From positions 1-14,101 of the forward strand of contig JANBTH010000595.1 in the NCBI GenBank assembly GCA_027578815.1: a stretch of 14,101 nt of DNA. Direction: 5' to 3'. Under the pieces are notes generated by a model. It made no database searches. It saw nothing but the letters and a program-made list of their open reading frames with translations, and had not been told where the DNA came from. A program made the translations under genes and the position numbers. The stretch comes from Coemansia sp. RSA 1804 (Eukaryota > Kickxellomycota > Kickxellomycetes > Kickxellales > Kickxellaceae). Below are positions 1 to 5,827 of the stretch, in pieces. Every line of letters starts with the position of its first letter. The first letter of the stretch is position 1.

Positions 1-514
1 GGATCGTCATGCCGCCCAGGATCCCGGCCACCTCCACGCCCTGCCGCTCGGCGTCCCGGCGGTCGCTCTCGCTCAGCCGCGCCTCCCCCTCCCCCTCCTC
101 CCGCCGCTGCAGCACCACCTGCCCCGTGTGGATGTCGCTTACCACCCGCGCGTCTGCAAACTGCGCAAACTGCGAGCCACGACCCCCTTCCTCCTCCTCC
201 TCCTCCTCCTCCTCGCCGTCGTAGTCGTCGGTGTCGGAGAACTCGGCTGTCGGGAGCAGCGTGAGTCCGCCGGCCGGCAGTTCCTCCAGCTCGTCGAGCT
301 CGTCCAGCTCATCGTATGTGTCCGGGAACTCTGTTGCCTCCGCGTGGGCGCTGGCCGAGCTCCTGCCCAGGCGGTCAAGCACCCCCTTTGCTGTTGCTGC
401 TTTACTTGTGTCCTCGGTGTCCTGCTGCGCGAGACCTGCTGCAAACACGGGCGCTCCGAGACTGCTCCCCAGAAGCGCTTGCCGCAAGTCTGGCTGTTCC
501 TGCGATGGTGGCAT
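1..514 (-). CDS. Acidic hypothetical protein, N-terminal part (runs off the left edge)
   Basis: The minus strand is open from an ATG at 514-512 to the window edge, giving 171 codons and no stop, so the gene is partial at its 3' end. The N-terminus reads MPPSQEQPDLRQALL. It is followed by an acidic region with a repeated DEL motif (YDELDELDELEELP, about residues 67-80), then FSDTDDYDG and nine consecutive Glu encoded by a GAG run at 188-214. After this comes a less biased stretch (DARVVSDIHTGQVVLQRR) that may be the start of a folded domain. High GC and good codon structure support a real gene; the opposite-strand frames here are Ser/Leu/Arg-rich shadows. It is transcribed away from the Myb-like gene, with 288 bp between start codons. 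I do not recognise the family, and the diagnostic part is probably outside the window. Confidence 0.7.
   Translation of the reverse strand, partial: MPPSQEQPDLRQALLGSSLGAPVFAAGLAQQDTEDTSKAATAKGVLDRLGRSSASAHAEATEFPDTYDELDELDELEELPAGGLTLLPTAEFSDTDDYDGEEEEEEEEEGGRGSQFAQFADARVVSDIHTGQVVLQRREEGEGEARLSESDRRDAERQGVEVAGILGGMTI
188..214. repeat. Trinucleotide microsatellite (GAG/CTC)n inside a CDS
   Basis: Nine trinucleotide units, read as eight GAG and one GAA on the minus strand, encode a poly-glutamate run in the acidic N-terminal region of the partial gene. Such a tract can change length between strains without shifting frame. Confidence 0.9.
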
Positions 515-802
515 TTTTGAAAGGGGGAATTAACCTAATTAAAATAACATAGCAGCTGTGAGTGGAGGGGGAAACAAACGTAAATAAACAAAACGAAGAC
601 GATTAGTAGTAGTTCATCATGCCTTTTATTTTTTTACTAACTGTAGGCATCTACTGATCCATATTGATGCGTCGTGGATCAGTGGATGGCTGATCTGTCA
701 TACTGGCCGCTTTCTTGGGTGAGATCAAAAATAAAAAAAACAAAAAACTTTAAAGCGGTAAAACGGTCCTCTCTCTTCCTTTCGTATACCTAAATCTCCA
801 TA
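515..802. promoter_or_regulatory. Divergent promoter region between the acidic gene and the Myb-like gene
   Basis: This 288-bp segment separates two divergently transcribed genes and should hold both promoters. It contains A-rich runs near 725-750 just upstream of the Myb-like start and a T-rich tract near 626-637. A perfect 9-bp inverted repeat lies at 653-683. No clear TATA consensus or known transcription factor site could be assigned. Confidence 0.5.
653..683. repeat. 9-bp perfect inverted repeat in the divergent promoter
   Basis: Arms ACTGATCCA (653-661) and TGGATCAGT (675-683) are perfect reverse complements separated by 13 nt. The central position between two divergent genes makes a symmetric protein-binding site possible, but no known factor is recognised. 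Confidence 0.6.
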
Positions 803-2050
803 ATGCTTCCTTTTAATCCATTTCTACAACCAACCACTCGGCGGCTCGCCAATTCCATTCGAAGCACAACTAAAGCCCATCTAGCAATCCGCTGGAAGAA
901 ACCGCCGACGCAATGTATAAACAGTCTCCAGACCAGACACACCACTACCACCATCACCGGATCGACAGCCGCCACACCAACATCGTCGAAAACAAGAAAG
1001 AGACACCGCCTATGGACCGACGCCGAGACCTCCGAACTAGTCGAATATGTCGAGTCCACGTTTGTTTCAAGCGGGCGGATGGTTAGATGGGAAACGGTAT
1101 CCAACCATCTTGGATTCCCCCACGATGCGTGTCGTGCGCGGTACACTGCTTGGAAGAGAGACAGGGACAGTGAAAAAACAGATTCGATTAAACTGGTCAC
1201 CACACAGGCAGGATTTTTGGTCAGAAGGCGTGCCAGTATTCTGAATAAACAGGGTTCCGTGTACACAGAATGGTCCCCCGAGGAGATCGGTAGGCTTCGC
1301 ACGGCCAGAGGCGATCCGGACAAAAGATGTAACCATTGGGAAAGCATTGTCGAGTACGTTGGCAATGGAAGAACCAAGTCACAGTGCCAGAACACGTGGC
1401 GCCTTTTACGCCGTCGCGAAAAGCTGTTGGCTTTGCAAACCGCAGACGCCGGAGCTGCATCAGATAAGCGCCCGGATAATGGCCCACAGCATGGTCGCTG
1501 GACCCGAGACGAAATCGATCAACTGACCGCATTGTGCAAACAGTCGTCGGGACAGAATGCCAGGTTCCTGACAACCGCTGCGCGCAACCTGTTTCCGCAC
1601 AAACCGCCGGACCAGGTCGGGCGCAAATTACAAACAGTTAAGGCAGCTGTAGCGTACCAGATGAAAAAGGCACGGATTCTGGAGAAACTTCCGGAGCTGG
1701 AGCAGGTGGTTAGGGACTACGGGGGTGTCGAAAAGACCGACTGGAGGGCAGTGGCCAAAGTGGCTGGGGTTCCAGAGTACGAGTGCTCTGAATTATACAG
1801 ACGCGCTTTTTTGCCAAGTAAATCCAGTGTCGTATGGTCACACGACGAAATAGACCGGCTGGTCAGATCCCTATATGATCAAAGACGCTGTAGGCCTGGT
1901 TACTACGACTGGCACAAGGCTGCCGCCGATGTTGGAACTCGCAAACATAAACACTGCTTTCGTAAGTTCCACAGGGACCCCGAGATTGGAATTGCAGTTG
2001 GACAGATGCTGTCTAGCGCCGCGCCTCTGAAACCCTTGGAGGATTCCTAA
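803..2050 (+). CDS. Protein with multiple Myb/SANT-like repeats
   Basis: This 415-residue intronless ORF carries about five helix-turn-helix repeats of Myb/SANT type. Approximate spans are 67-122 (LWTDAETSELVEYVE...ARYTAWKR), 152-205 (YTEWSPEEIGRLR...CQNTWRLLRR), 231-282 (GRWTRDEIDQLTAL), 286-335 (a more divergent copy with DWRAVAKVAGV) and 343-390 (VVWSHDEIDRLV...YDWHKAAADVG). The spaced tryptophans and the W(T/S)xxE(I/T) starts are the hallmarks seen. Myb repeats usually bind DNA, so a transcription or chromatin role is expected. The first 72 residues are rich in Arg, Thr and Ser and contain no Asp or Glu, which resembles a mitochondrial presequence, so the compartment is uncertain. The start at 803 is the first ATG of the frame. 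Multi-repeat Myb-like proteins of this sort are expanded in some early-diverging fungi. Confidence 0.85.
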   Translation: MLPFNPFLQPTTRRLANSIRSTTKAHLAIRWKKPPTQCINSLQTRHTTTTITGSTAATPTSSKTRKRHRLWTDAETSELVEYVESTFVSSGRMVRWETVSNHLGFPHDACRARYTAWKRDRDSEKTDSIKLVTTQAGFLVRRRASILNKQGSVYTEWSPEEIGRLRTARGDPDKRCNHWESIVEYVGNGRTKSQCQNTWRLLRRREKLLALQTADAGAASDKRPDNGPQHGRWTRDEIDQLTALCKQSSGQNARFLTTAARNLFPHKPPDQVGRKLQTVKAAVAYQMKKARILEKLPELEQVVRDYGGVEKTDWRAVAKVAGVPEYECSELYRRAFLPSKSSVVWSHDEIDRLVRSLYDQRRCRPGYYDWHKAAADVGTRKHKHCFRKFHRDPEIGIAVGQMLSSAAPLKPLEDS

Positions 2051-2107
2051 ATGTTCCCAATACAAAAGTCTTAAACGAGTCCTTGTGTTTTTTGTGGAGG
2101 ACCTTTT

Positions 2108-2265
2108 GTATAAAGTAAAATCTCCAAAGTATAATCTAGTATACGCCAATGTCAATACCAATGGTTGAAAAGATAATAGTAAGCGGATATTTAGTCATGC
2201 AAGGATGAAATGATAGCAAGTAAAAAAGCGGATGCCCATTAGTTTTCATAGACTTTACATTCTGC
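2108..2265 (-). repeat. Orphan third copy of the gene B upstream region
   Basis: Read on the minus strand, this segment aligns with only small gaps to about 3448-3606, the upstream region of gene B. Shared blocks include TATACTAGATTA (here 2132-2143 reversed; gene B side 3571-3582) and a GATTTTACTTTATAC-like block (here ending at 2108; gene B side ending at 3606). The similarity stops about where the B start codon would come, and the sequence beyond is the 3' end of the Myb-like gene. No B-like coding sequence follows. It is either a promoter left behind by a deletion or rearrangement, or a promoter firing antisense into the Myb-like gene. Confidence 0.65.
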
Positions 2266-2539
2266 CAGTTTTTCTTTTGTTTTGCAAGTCCACTTGTATT
2301 TTGTTCAAAGCTATTGTGCATTAATTAATAAAGCACACAATTATCTTTTACTTTTTTAAAAACATTTTGGATTCTGTCGTATGGTTTAGCCAATAGTATA
2401 GACAGTCCTTTGCAATATGAACTCCAACCAAGTGAAATACAGCATGAAATACAGGTTTGCTTTTCTTGGTAATTTTGCATATCATTCAATATAAGATTTT
2501 TTATAATTGCTTCCCCAAAACATATAATTTAAATTTTCC

Positions 2540-2551
2540 TGTTTATAAAAT
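2540..2551 (+). promoter_or_regulatory. TGTTTATAAAAT motif upstream of gene A
   Basis: The 12-mer occurs here, about 310 bp before the gene A start. It recurs upstream of A' (5669-5680, reversed) and of the broken B copy (4688-4699, reversed), and with one mismatch upstream of gene B (3384-3395). Recurrence before all four members suggests a shared regulatory element, but common descent of the flanks could also explain it. Confidence 0.4.
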
Positions 2552-2732
2552 GAAAACCTTTGGTTTGTCTTAAAGCAATTCCCCCAAATTTCTTATTAAT
2601 AAGGGTTCTGACTTCTATTGCAAGAAAATTAGCAAATAAAAATTTACGTCACACGTAGAATAAATTAAAAATACAAAGGCCCCAGTCAACTGCATCATAT
2701 TTCGTACATGTTTAATACCTGCTACAAAAGCT

Positions 2733-2749
2733 TTTCAAAACATATAAAT
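2733..2749 (+). promoter_or_regulatory. Gene A TATA box
   Basis: The 17-mer TTTCAAAACATATAAAT contains TATAAAT 120 bp upstream of the gene A ATG. The identical 17-mer lies reversed at 5589-5605 before A', at almost the same distance (113 bp). This conservation in otherwise diverged DNA supports it as the core promoter. Confidence 0.6.
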
Positions 2750-2862
2750 ATTCAAAGTTTTCTTGTTATCCGTGCTCTTGGTTATTGAGGTTTCTGCTAT
2801 TCACACCACCAAGGATAATCTTGTTCTTTTTGTCCAGAATACTTTAGCTAACAAGTTACACC

Positions 2863-3075
2863 ATGTCATCCGAAAAGAAACCTCAGCACTATAGAAACTC
2901 AAAGGGGCAGTATGTGTCCGTTATCCCCATTATCGAACCAAAACCAATAAGACCTCAAGGCTCAAGTAGATTAAATAAGGAGAATACGGATGCAGACAAA
3001 AAGAAAAAGAAAAAGAAAAGCAATAAACCGTCTGATGAAAAGGAAAAAGCAAAGAAAACAGCAGATGATAAATAA
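2863..3075 (+). CDS. Gene A: small lysine-rich protein (70 aa)
   Basis: No known family is recognised. The 70-residue product starts MSSEKKPQHYRNSKGQYVS, has a short hydrophobic/proline segment (VIPIIEPKPIRP, 20-31), then a highly charged tail with seven consecutive Lys (46-52) and further Lys/Asp/Glu. There is no signal peptide or membrane segment, and the lysine run could act as a nuclear localisation signal (inference). The best evidence that it is real is a paralogue, A', at 5482-5180: both share MSS-x-KKP, YVS and PKP[IV]R at the N-terminus, the ACACCATG start context, and a conserved TATA block about 120 bp upstream. The tails differ. An AATAAA at 3071-3076 overlaps the stop codon. Gene B lies downstream in the same direction. 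Confidence 0.6.
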   Translation: MSSEKKPQHYRNSKGQYVSVIPIIEPKPIRPQGSSRLNKENTDADKKKKKKKSNKPSDEKEKAKKTADDK

Positions 3076-3076
3076 A
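3071..3076 (+). terminator. Possible polyadenylation signal of gene A
   Basis: An AATAAA hexamer overlaps the TAA stop of gene A. In such AT-rich DNA this can occur by chance, so support is weak. Confidence 0.25.
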
Positions 3077-3619
3077 AGCAGTTGAATAGTAAAATGAAAA
3101 ATTGCAATTAATTATTTTTTGTAGATTTTAGTAGTGCTGGTAAATACAGATAGTTGCTAGTTGAATCTTATTTGTCAATGTCGAAATTTAATTTTACCTT
3201 TATTATTCCATTTTAAATGCACAAAATATATAAAGAAAAACAACGAAAGCCTTAGAATTTTGTCCATTGCTGCGGCAGCCTCGCATTGTACTGTAAATGT
3301 TTATATGTATTAAATATTTGCAATGAATAAAAAGAACTAAAAGAAAAGAAATAAAAAGAAAAAAATGTTTTCGTTAATATTTGTGTTTGTAAAATGAAAT
3401 TACCCAAAAAATATTTAAGCAAAAAAGCATTTGATAGAAAAAACAGGCAGGATTTAAAATGTATAAAGGTCAACGAGTATCCACATTTTTTACCTGCTGT
3501 CATTTTTATTTTTTGCATTATCAAGTATCAGTTTACTGTCATTTATCTACCATTACCGATATCATTTGCATATACTAGATTACACTTGGTTGGTTTTACT
3601 TTATACCTAAATCATTATT
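3076..3619. other. Spacer between genes A and B, including the gene B promoter
   Basis: No gene is supported in the first 300 bp, which is A/T-rich with A-rich runs near 3330-3365. From about 3384 the sequence matches the upstream region of the broken B copy (minus strand, about 4700-4477), and from about 3448 it also matches the orphan copy at 2265-2108. This three-way similarity marks it as the gene B upstream regulatory region. Reading frames that cross it are open by chance and are not called. Confidence 0.55.
3462..3469 (+). promoter_or_regulatory. Candidate TATA box of gene B (TATAAAGG)
   Basis: TATAAAGG lies about 158 bp upstream of the gene B start, inside the conserved upstream block. 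The broken B copy has GCATAAAACC at the matching place, and the Cys-rich gene at 13060 also has TATAAAGG upstream. The long distance to the ATG makes the call tentative. Confidence 0.35.
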
Positions 3620-3889
3620 ATGCCAAACAAAACTAAATGCACACCGGATTCAATAGAACCCCCGAAAAAACCCACAAAAAAGTCCACAAAAAAGCCCGCT
3701 CTTGAAACAATCAATGAAGACAGAATTGACCCTGCATTTTATCAGCTAATGAACAAACTTCATAATGATGCAAGCGCTACTATTGAAGAATTAAAGAAAA
3801 AGAAAGAAAAAAAAAGAAAGCGCAAATCTCTTACAGAGAAACTCAAACCATCAAACTTGTTAAAGAAAATTAAAAAGAAGTTAAAGTAA
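3620..3889 (+). CDS. Gene B: small lysine-rich protein (89 aa)
   Basis: No known family is recognised. The 89-residue product has a Pro/Lys/Thr-rich N-terminus (PPKKPTKKSTKKP, 14-26), a short less biased core around IDPAFYQLMNKLHNDA (36-51), and a strongly basic C-terminal half (KKKKEKKRKRKS and LKKIKKKLK) that may be helical. There is no signal peptide or membrane segment, and a nuclear or nucleic-acid-binding role is only inference. The core and the tail are matched by a frameshifted copy on the minus strand at 4476-4227 (LDPAYCEF, NDANAVI, KKKLTPSSMLKK), which shows that this stretch was once selected as protein. The start at 3620 is the first ATG of the frame, after a conserved upstream region. 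Confidence 0.58.
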   Translation: MPNKTKCTPDSIEPPKKPTKKSTKKPALETINEDRIDPAFYQLMNKLHNDASATIEELKKKKEKKRKRKSLTEKLKPSNLLKKIKKKLK

Positions 3890-4226
3890 TATAAAATCTT
3901 TGTCTTAATGAATACAACTTCTAGTCTCAAATTTAAAAATATGTAAAGTTGAGCTAACTCTACAAATAAAGTAAAAAATGTCTTTGCTAAGCCTATGGTT
4001 GCAATAGTTTTGATTTGATTTTTGGCAAGAAGTGACCACCTTGGTTTACAAAGGCAACATATGTTATAGTGTAGCGGCTAAACGCCAATTTGTTGTATTT
4101 ATCTAAAAATAATAACAATAATAATTTTTTATCTTCAATACTGAATTTATTTGCACATGTGCGTCAATATTGCTTGGCATTAATGTGTAGACATTTCTTG
4201 GTGTATAATCTTATATAATTTTCTAT
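3890..4226. other. Centre of the inverted duplication, no gene seen
   Basis: This 337-bp AT-rich segment lies between the 3' ends of gene B and its reversed broken copy and so spans the turning point of the inverted duplication. It shows no convincing ORF, RNA gene or transposon end. Small GC-richer patches occur near 4072-4087. The 3' flanks of the two copies share little alignable sequence. Confidence 0.5.
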
Positions 4227-4476
4227 TTACTTTTGCTGCTTCTTATTCTTCTTTAGCATGCTTGATGGAGTAAGTTTCTTTTTAAGAGATTCTAGTTTCT
4301 GTTTTATTCCCTCTATTTTTTCTCTTGTTTCCTTCTTTTTTCCATTCTTTTTTCCATTTTTATAACAGCGTTTGCATCGTTCCTATAATTGCTTATAAAT
4401 TCACAATATGCAGGGTCTAATTGCATTTTTTCTTTGCTTTTAGTCGAGATTTCTCCAACGCTTTTCTTCGCAACAT
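4227..4476 (-). pseudogene. Frameshifted copy of gene B
   Basis: On the minus strand the sequence encodes segments matching gene B in the same order but in different frames. LDPAYCEFISNYRNDANAVI corresponds to gene B 36-55, and KLESLKKKLTPSSMLKK corresponds to its C-terminal tail, ending at a TAA at 4227-4229. The ATG at 4476 opens a 19-codon frame that stops at 4417, just before the conserved core. Moving from that frame into the core, and from the core into the tail, each needs a -1 shift; both can be placed at a run of six A (4426-4431 and 4316-4321 on this strand). The first break could instead lie next to the start codon. Most likely a pseudogene; homopolymer errors in the assembly or real ribosomal frameshifting are the alternatives. 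Confidence 0.65.
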
Positions 4477-5179
4477 GGTAATAACTCGTATGGCCTGGTA
4501 TTTAATAGAGTTAATGTAAGAAACTAATAGTAAACTGATTCTTTGGAATGCAGGAATAAAATGAAAACAAATAGAAAAGTGTGGATAACTGTTGGGTTTT
4601 ATGCATCTCAAAGGCTGCAAGTTTTTCTTAAATGTTTTTTGCCATGAAATTCATTTTTCTTGGCAAAAAATCACCCAGCAAAATTGCATTTTATAAACAG
4701 TCAAGTTTAAAGAACCTTCTTTCTTTTTAGTTTTTTTTTATTTTTTGCTAACATTTGACATGTAATAGACATTTAAAACACTTTACAAAGCTGCTGCAGT
4801 AATTAGCAAAAGTCTTTAGTTTTTAAAATTAAACTTTCTTTATACTATTGCGCATTATAAAATAAGAAAACAAATGAAATAGCTTTAATTAATTTTAATA
4901 AATCTGCCTCCTTATTATGGTCAAGTCTCACGTTGCTCTGGAAAACAACAATGTTGGGTTTGCTTTTTACTTTTACATGCTTAATACCTTGTTTGCCGCT
5001 ATGCCAATATATTACATAAGAGTTATCAAAAAAACCCTAGCAATATGTGTACACACAATTATCTTAAAGTAGTATAGAGCATTTATTTAAAAGTGAACAG
5101 CTAAAAAATAAAGTTATTGATCAATTTTGACTCAAAGACTAATTAGAAAGAATTTGCATTTGCCAACACTCTTAAGTGT
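4477..5179. other. Spacer between A' and the broken B copy
   Basis: No gene is supported. The left part (4477 to about 4700) is the upstream region of the broken B copy and aligns with the gene B promoter, including TGTTTATAAAAT reversed at 4688-4699. It also contains a perfect 10-bp inverted repeat at 4635-4670 that gene B lacks. The remainder (about 4705-5179) is AT-rich 3' flank of A' with no recognised element. Confidence 0.5.
4635..4670. repeat. 10-bp perfect inverted repeat TTTTTTGCCA/TGGCAAAAAA
   Basis: Arms at 4635-4644 and 4661-4670 are perfect reverse complements around a 16-nt spacer. The half-site extended to TTGGCAAAAAA (4660-4670) recurs at 8062-8072 and 8169-8179, in the upstream region of the Mso1-like gene. 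Confidence 0.6.
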
Positions 5180-5482
5180 CTACATAATGCTACATTTCGG
5201 CTTTTTCTTTTTGCTCTTTTTTGGTCCATCTACATTATTTGCTGTTCTGCTGCTATTTCTCGGCTTAACCACATTATTTGTAGCTTCCCTGCTTCTATTT
5301 GGCTTGGCTACATTATCTATCGTTACACTTCTCCTATTCTCTTTCTCCATCTTATCTAACATTCTCTTTGCTTTTCTATCCAAGTCATTAATGTCTATAA
5401 TTCTTACCGGCTTTGGCTGAACAACTTCTACTGATGACACATACCGCACATTTTTTTTCATTGGTTTTTTTCCAGAAGACAT
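5180..5482 (-). CDS. Gene A': paralogue of gene A with a repeated basic tail (100 aa)
   Basis: The 100-residue product begins MSSGKKPMKKNVRYVSSVEV and shares MSS-x-KKP, YVS and PKP[IV]R with gene A. After residue 30 the two diverge: A' has a charged segment (NDLDRKAKRMLDKMEKENR), then three 13-residue tandem repeats (46-58, 59-71, 72-84) with the pattern x-K-P-N/R-x-S-R-x-A-T-N-N-V, and a final KKSKKKKPKCSIM. No signal peptide, membrane segment or known domain is seen. Its promoter matches that of gene A better than its tail does. The reverse strand looks hydrophobic here only because lysine/asparagine-rich codons read backwards give Leu/Phe. Function unknown. Confidence 0.62.
   Translation of the reverse strand: MSSGKKPMKKNVRYVSSVEVVQPKPVRIIDINDLDRKAKRMLDKMEKENRRSVTIDNVAKPNRSREATNNVVKPRNSSRTANNVDGPKKSKKKKPKCSIM
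5231..5347 (-). repeat. Three tandem 39-nt repeats within gene A'
   Basis: Three consecutive 39-nt units, each starting (plus strand) with [TC]ACATTAT[TC]T, encode three degenerate 13-residue units ending in (D/N)NV. They are absent from gene A, so the tail was built after the duplication or lost from gene A. Confidence 0.7.
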
Positions 5483-5827
5483 GGTGTAAATTTTGACTAA
5501 ATTATTCTAGACAAATAGCAAAATAATATTAGGGAAAGTAAAAAGCTGAAGACTAGTAAACAACAGCGCAAGAATAATTTTTGTGGACATTTATATGTTT
5601 TGAAAGATCTAGTAGTTGGTATTGAATATGAACGAAATTTAATGCAGTTGACTGGTGTCTTTGTTTTTATTTTATAAACAGCAAAATTTTAATAATACCG
5701 TTTTGGGAAACCAAGTGTATTTATAAAATGGTAAACAAAGCTGTTAGCTTTATTAATTAACGAACAAACAGCTTTCTACAAAATACAAGCAGATATACAA
5801 AATATAAAGAAAATAAAAGTCCATGTT
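5483..5827. promoter_or_regulatory. A' promoter and right edge of the inverted duplication
   Basis: This 345-bp region holds the A' promoter (TATA block 5589-5605 reversed; ATGCAGTTGACTGG 5642-5655; TGTTTATAAAAT reversed at 5669-5680) and the outer flank of the right arm up to 5789. The last 38 bp belong to the 3' end of the minus-strand Mso1-like gene. That gene and A' run in the same direction. Confidence 0.6.
5589..5605 (-). promoter_or_regulatory. Gene A' TATA box
   Basis: Reversed, this is the same 17-mer (TTTCAAAACATATAAAT) found before gene A. Its TATAAAT lies 113 bp upstream of the A' start codon. Confidence 0.6.

Larger units (their letters stand above)
2051..2862. other. AT-rich spacer: Myb-like 3' flank, orphan promoter copy, left edge of the inverted duplication
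   Basis: No convincing gene lies here. From left to right it holds the Myb-like 3' flank, the reversed copy of the B upstream region (2108-2265), the outer edge of the left duplication arm (CTTGTATTTTGT at 2293-2304 and TTAATTAATAAAGC at 2321-2334, both repeated reversed at 5778-5789 and 5747-5760), and the gene A promoter. Two segments, about 2340-2505 and 2558-2672, have no counterpart in the right arm. A 10-bp direct repeat TGAAATACAG occurs at 2433-2442 and 2445-2454. Confidence 0.6.
2293..3889 (+). repeat. Left arm of a decayed inverted duplication (genes A and B)
   Basis: This arm matches the right arm (4227-5789) in reverse orientation as an ordered series of short blocks: the outer flank (2293-2334), a CTGTTTATAAAAT block (2539-2551), CCAGTCAACTGCAT (2682-2695), the TATA block TTTCAAAACATATAAAT (2733-2749), the gene A start region, then the gene B upstream region and gene B coding sequence. 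Block order and orientation are kept over about 1.6 kb. Intervening sequence has diverged beyond confident alignment by eye, and there are indels, so the duplication is old. Confidence 0.7.
4227..5789 (-). repeat. Right arm of the decayed inverted duplication (broken B copy and A')
   Basis: This is the reverse-orientation partner of 2293-3889. Its blocks are GCTTTATTAATTAA (5747-5760), ACAAAATACAAG (5778-5789), ATTTTATAAACAG (5669-5681), ATGCAGTTGACTGG (5642-5655), the A-type TATA block (5589-5605), the A' gene, the B-type upstream region (about 4700-4477) and the broken B copy. It ends 38 bp short of the Mso1-like gene. Confidence 0.7.

Noticed and set aside
139..444. Arg-rich minus-strand frame and Ser/Leu-rich plus-strand frames over 1-533
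   Set aside because: Shadows of the GC-rich partial gene on the minus strand (1-514), whose frame stays open to the edge and has sensible composition.
790..1395. 201-codon open frame antisense to the Myb-like gene
   Set aside because: Lies fully opposite a coding region with clear Myb repeats; no recognisable domain.
2433..2454. Tandem TGAAATACAG as a CRISPR-like or satellite repeat
   Set aside because: Only two units in AT-rich DNA, and the genome appears eukaryotic.
3394..3636. 80-codon frame before gene B, with similar frames before the broken copy and in the orphan copy
   Set aside because: The similarity follows from homologous promoter DNA. Indels between copies do not respect the frame, and no start is shared.
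5127..5420. Hydrophobic plus-strand frame that looks like a membrane protein
   Set aside because: It is the reverse complement of lysine/asparagine-rich A'; the minus-strand reading has a paralogue and a matching promoter.
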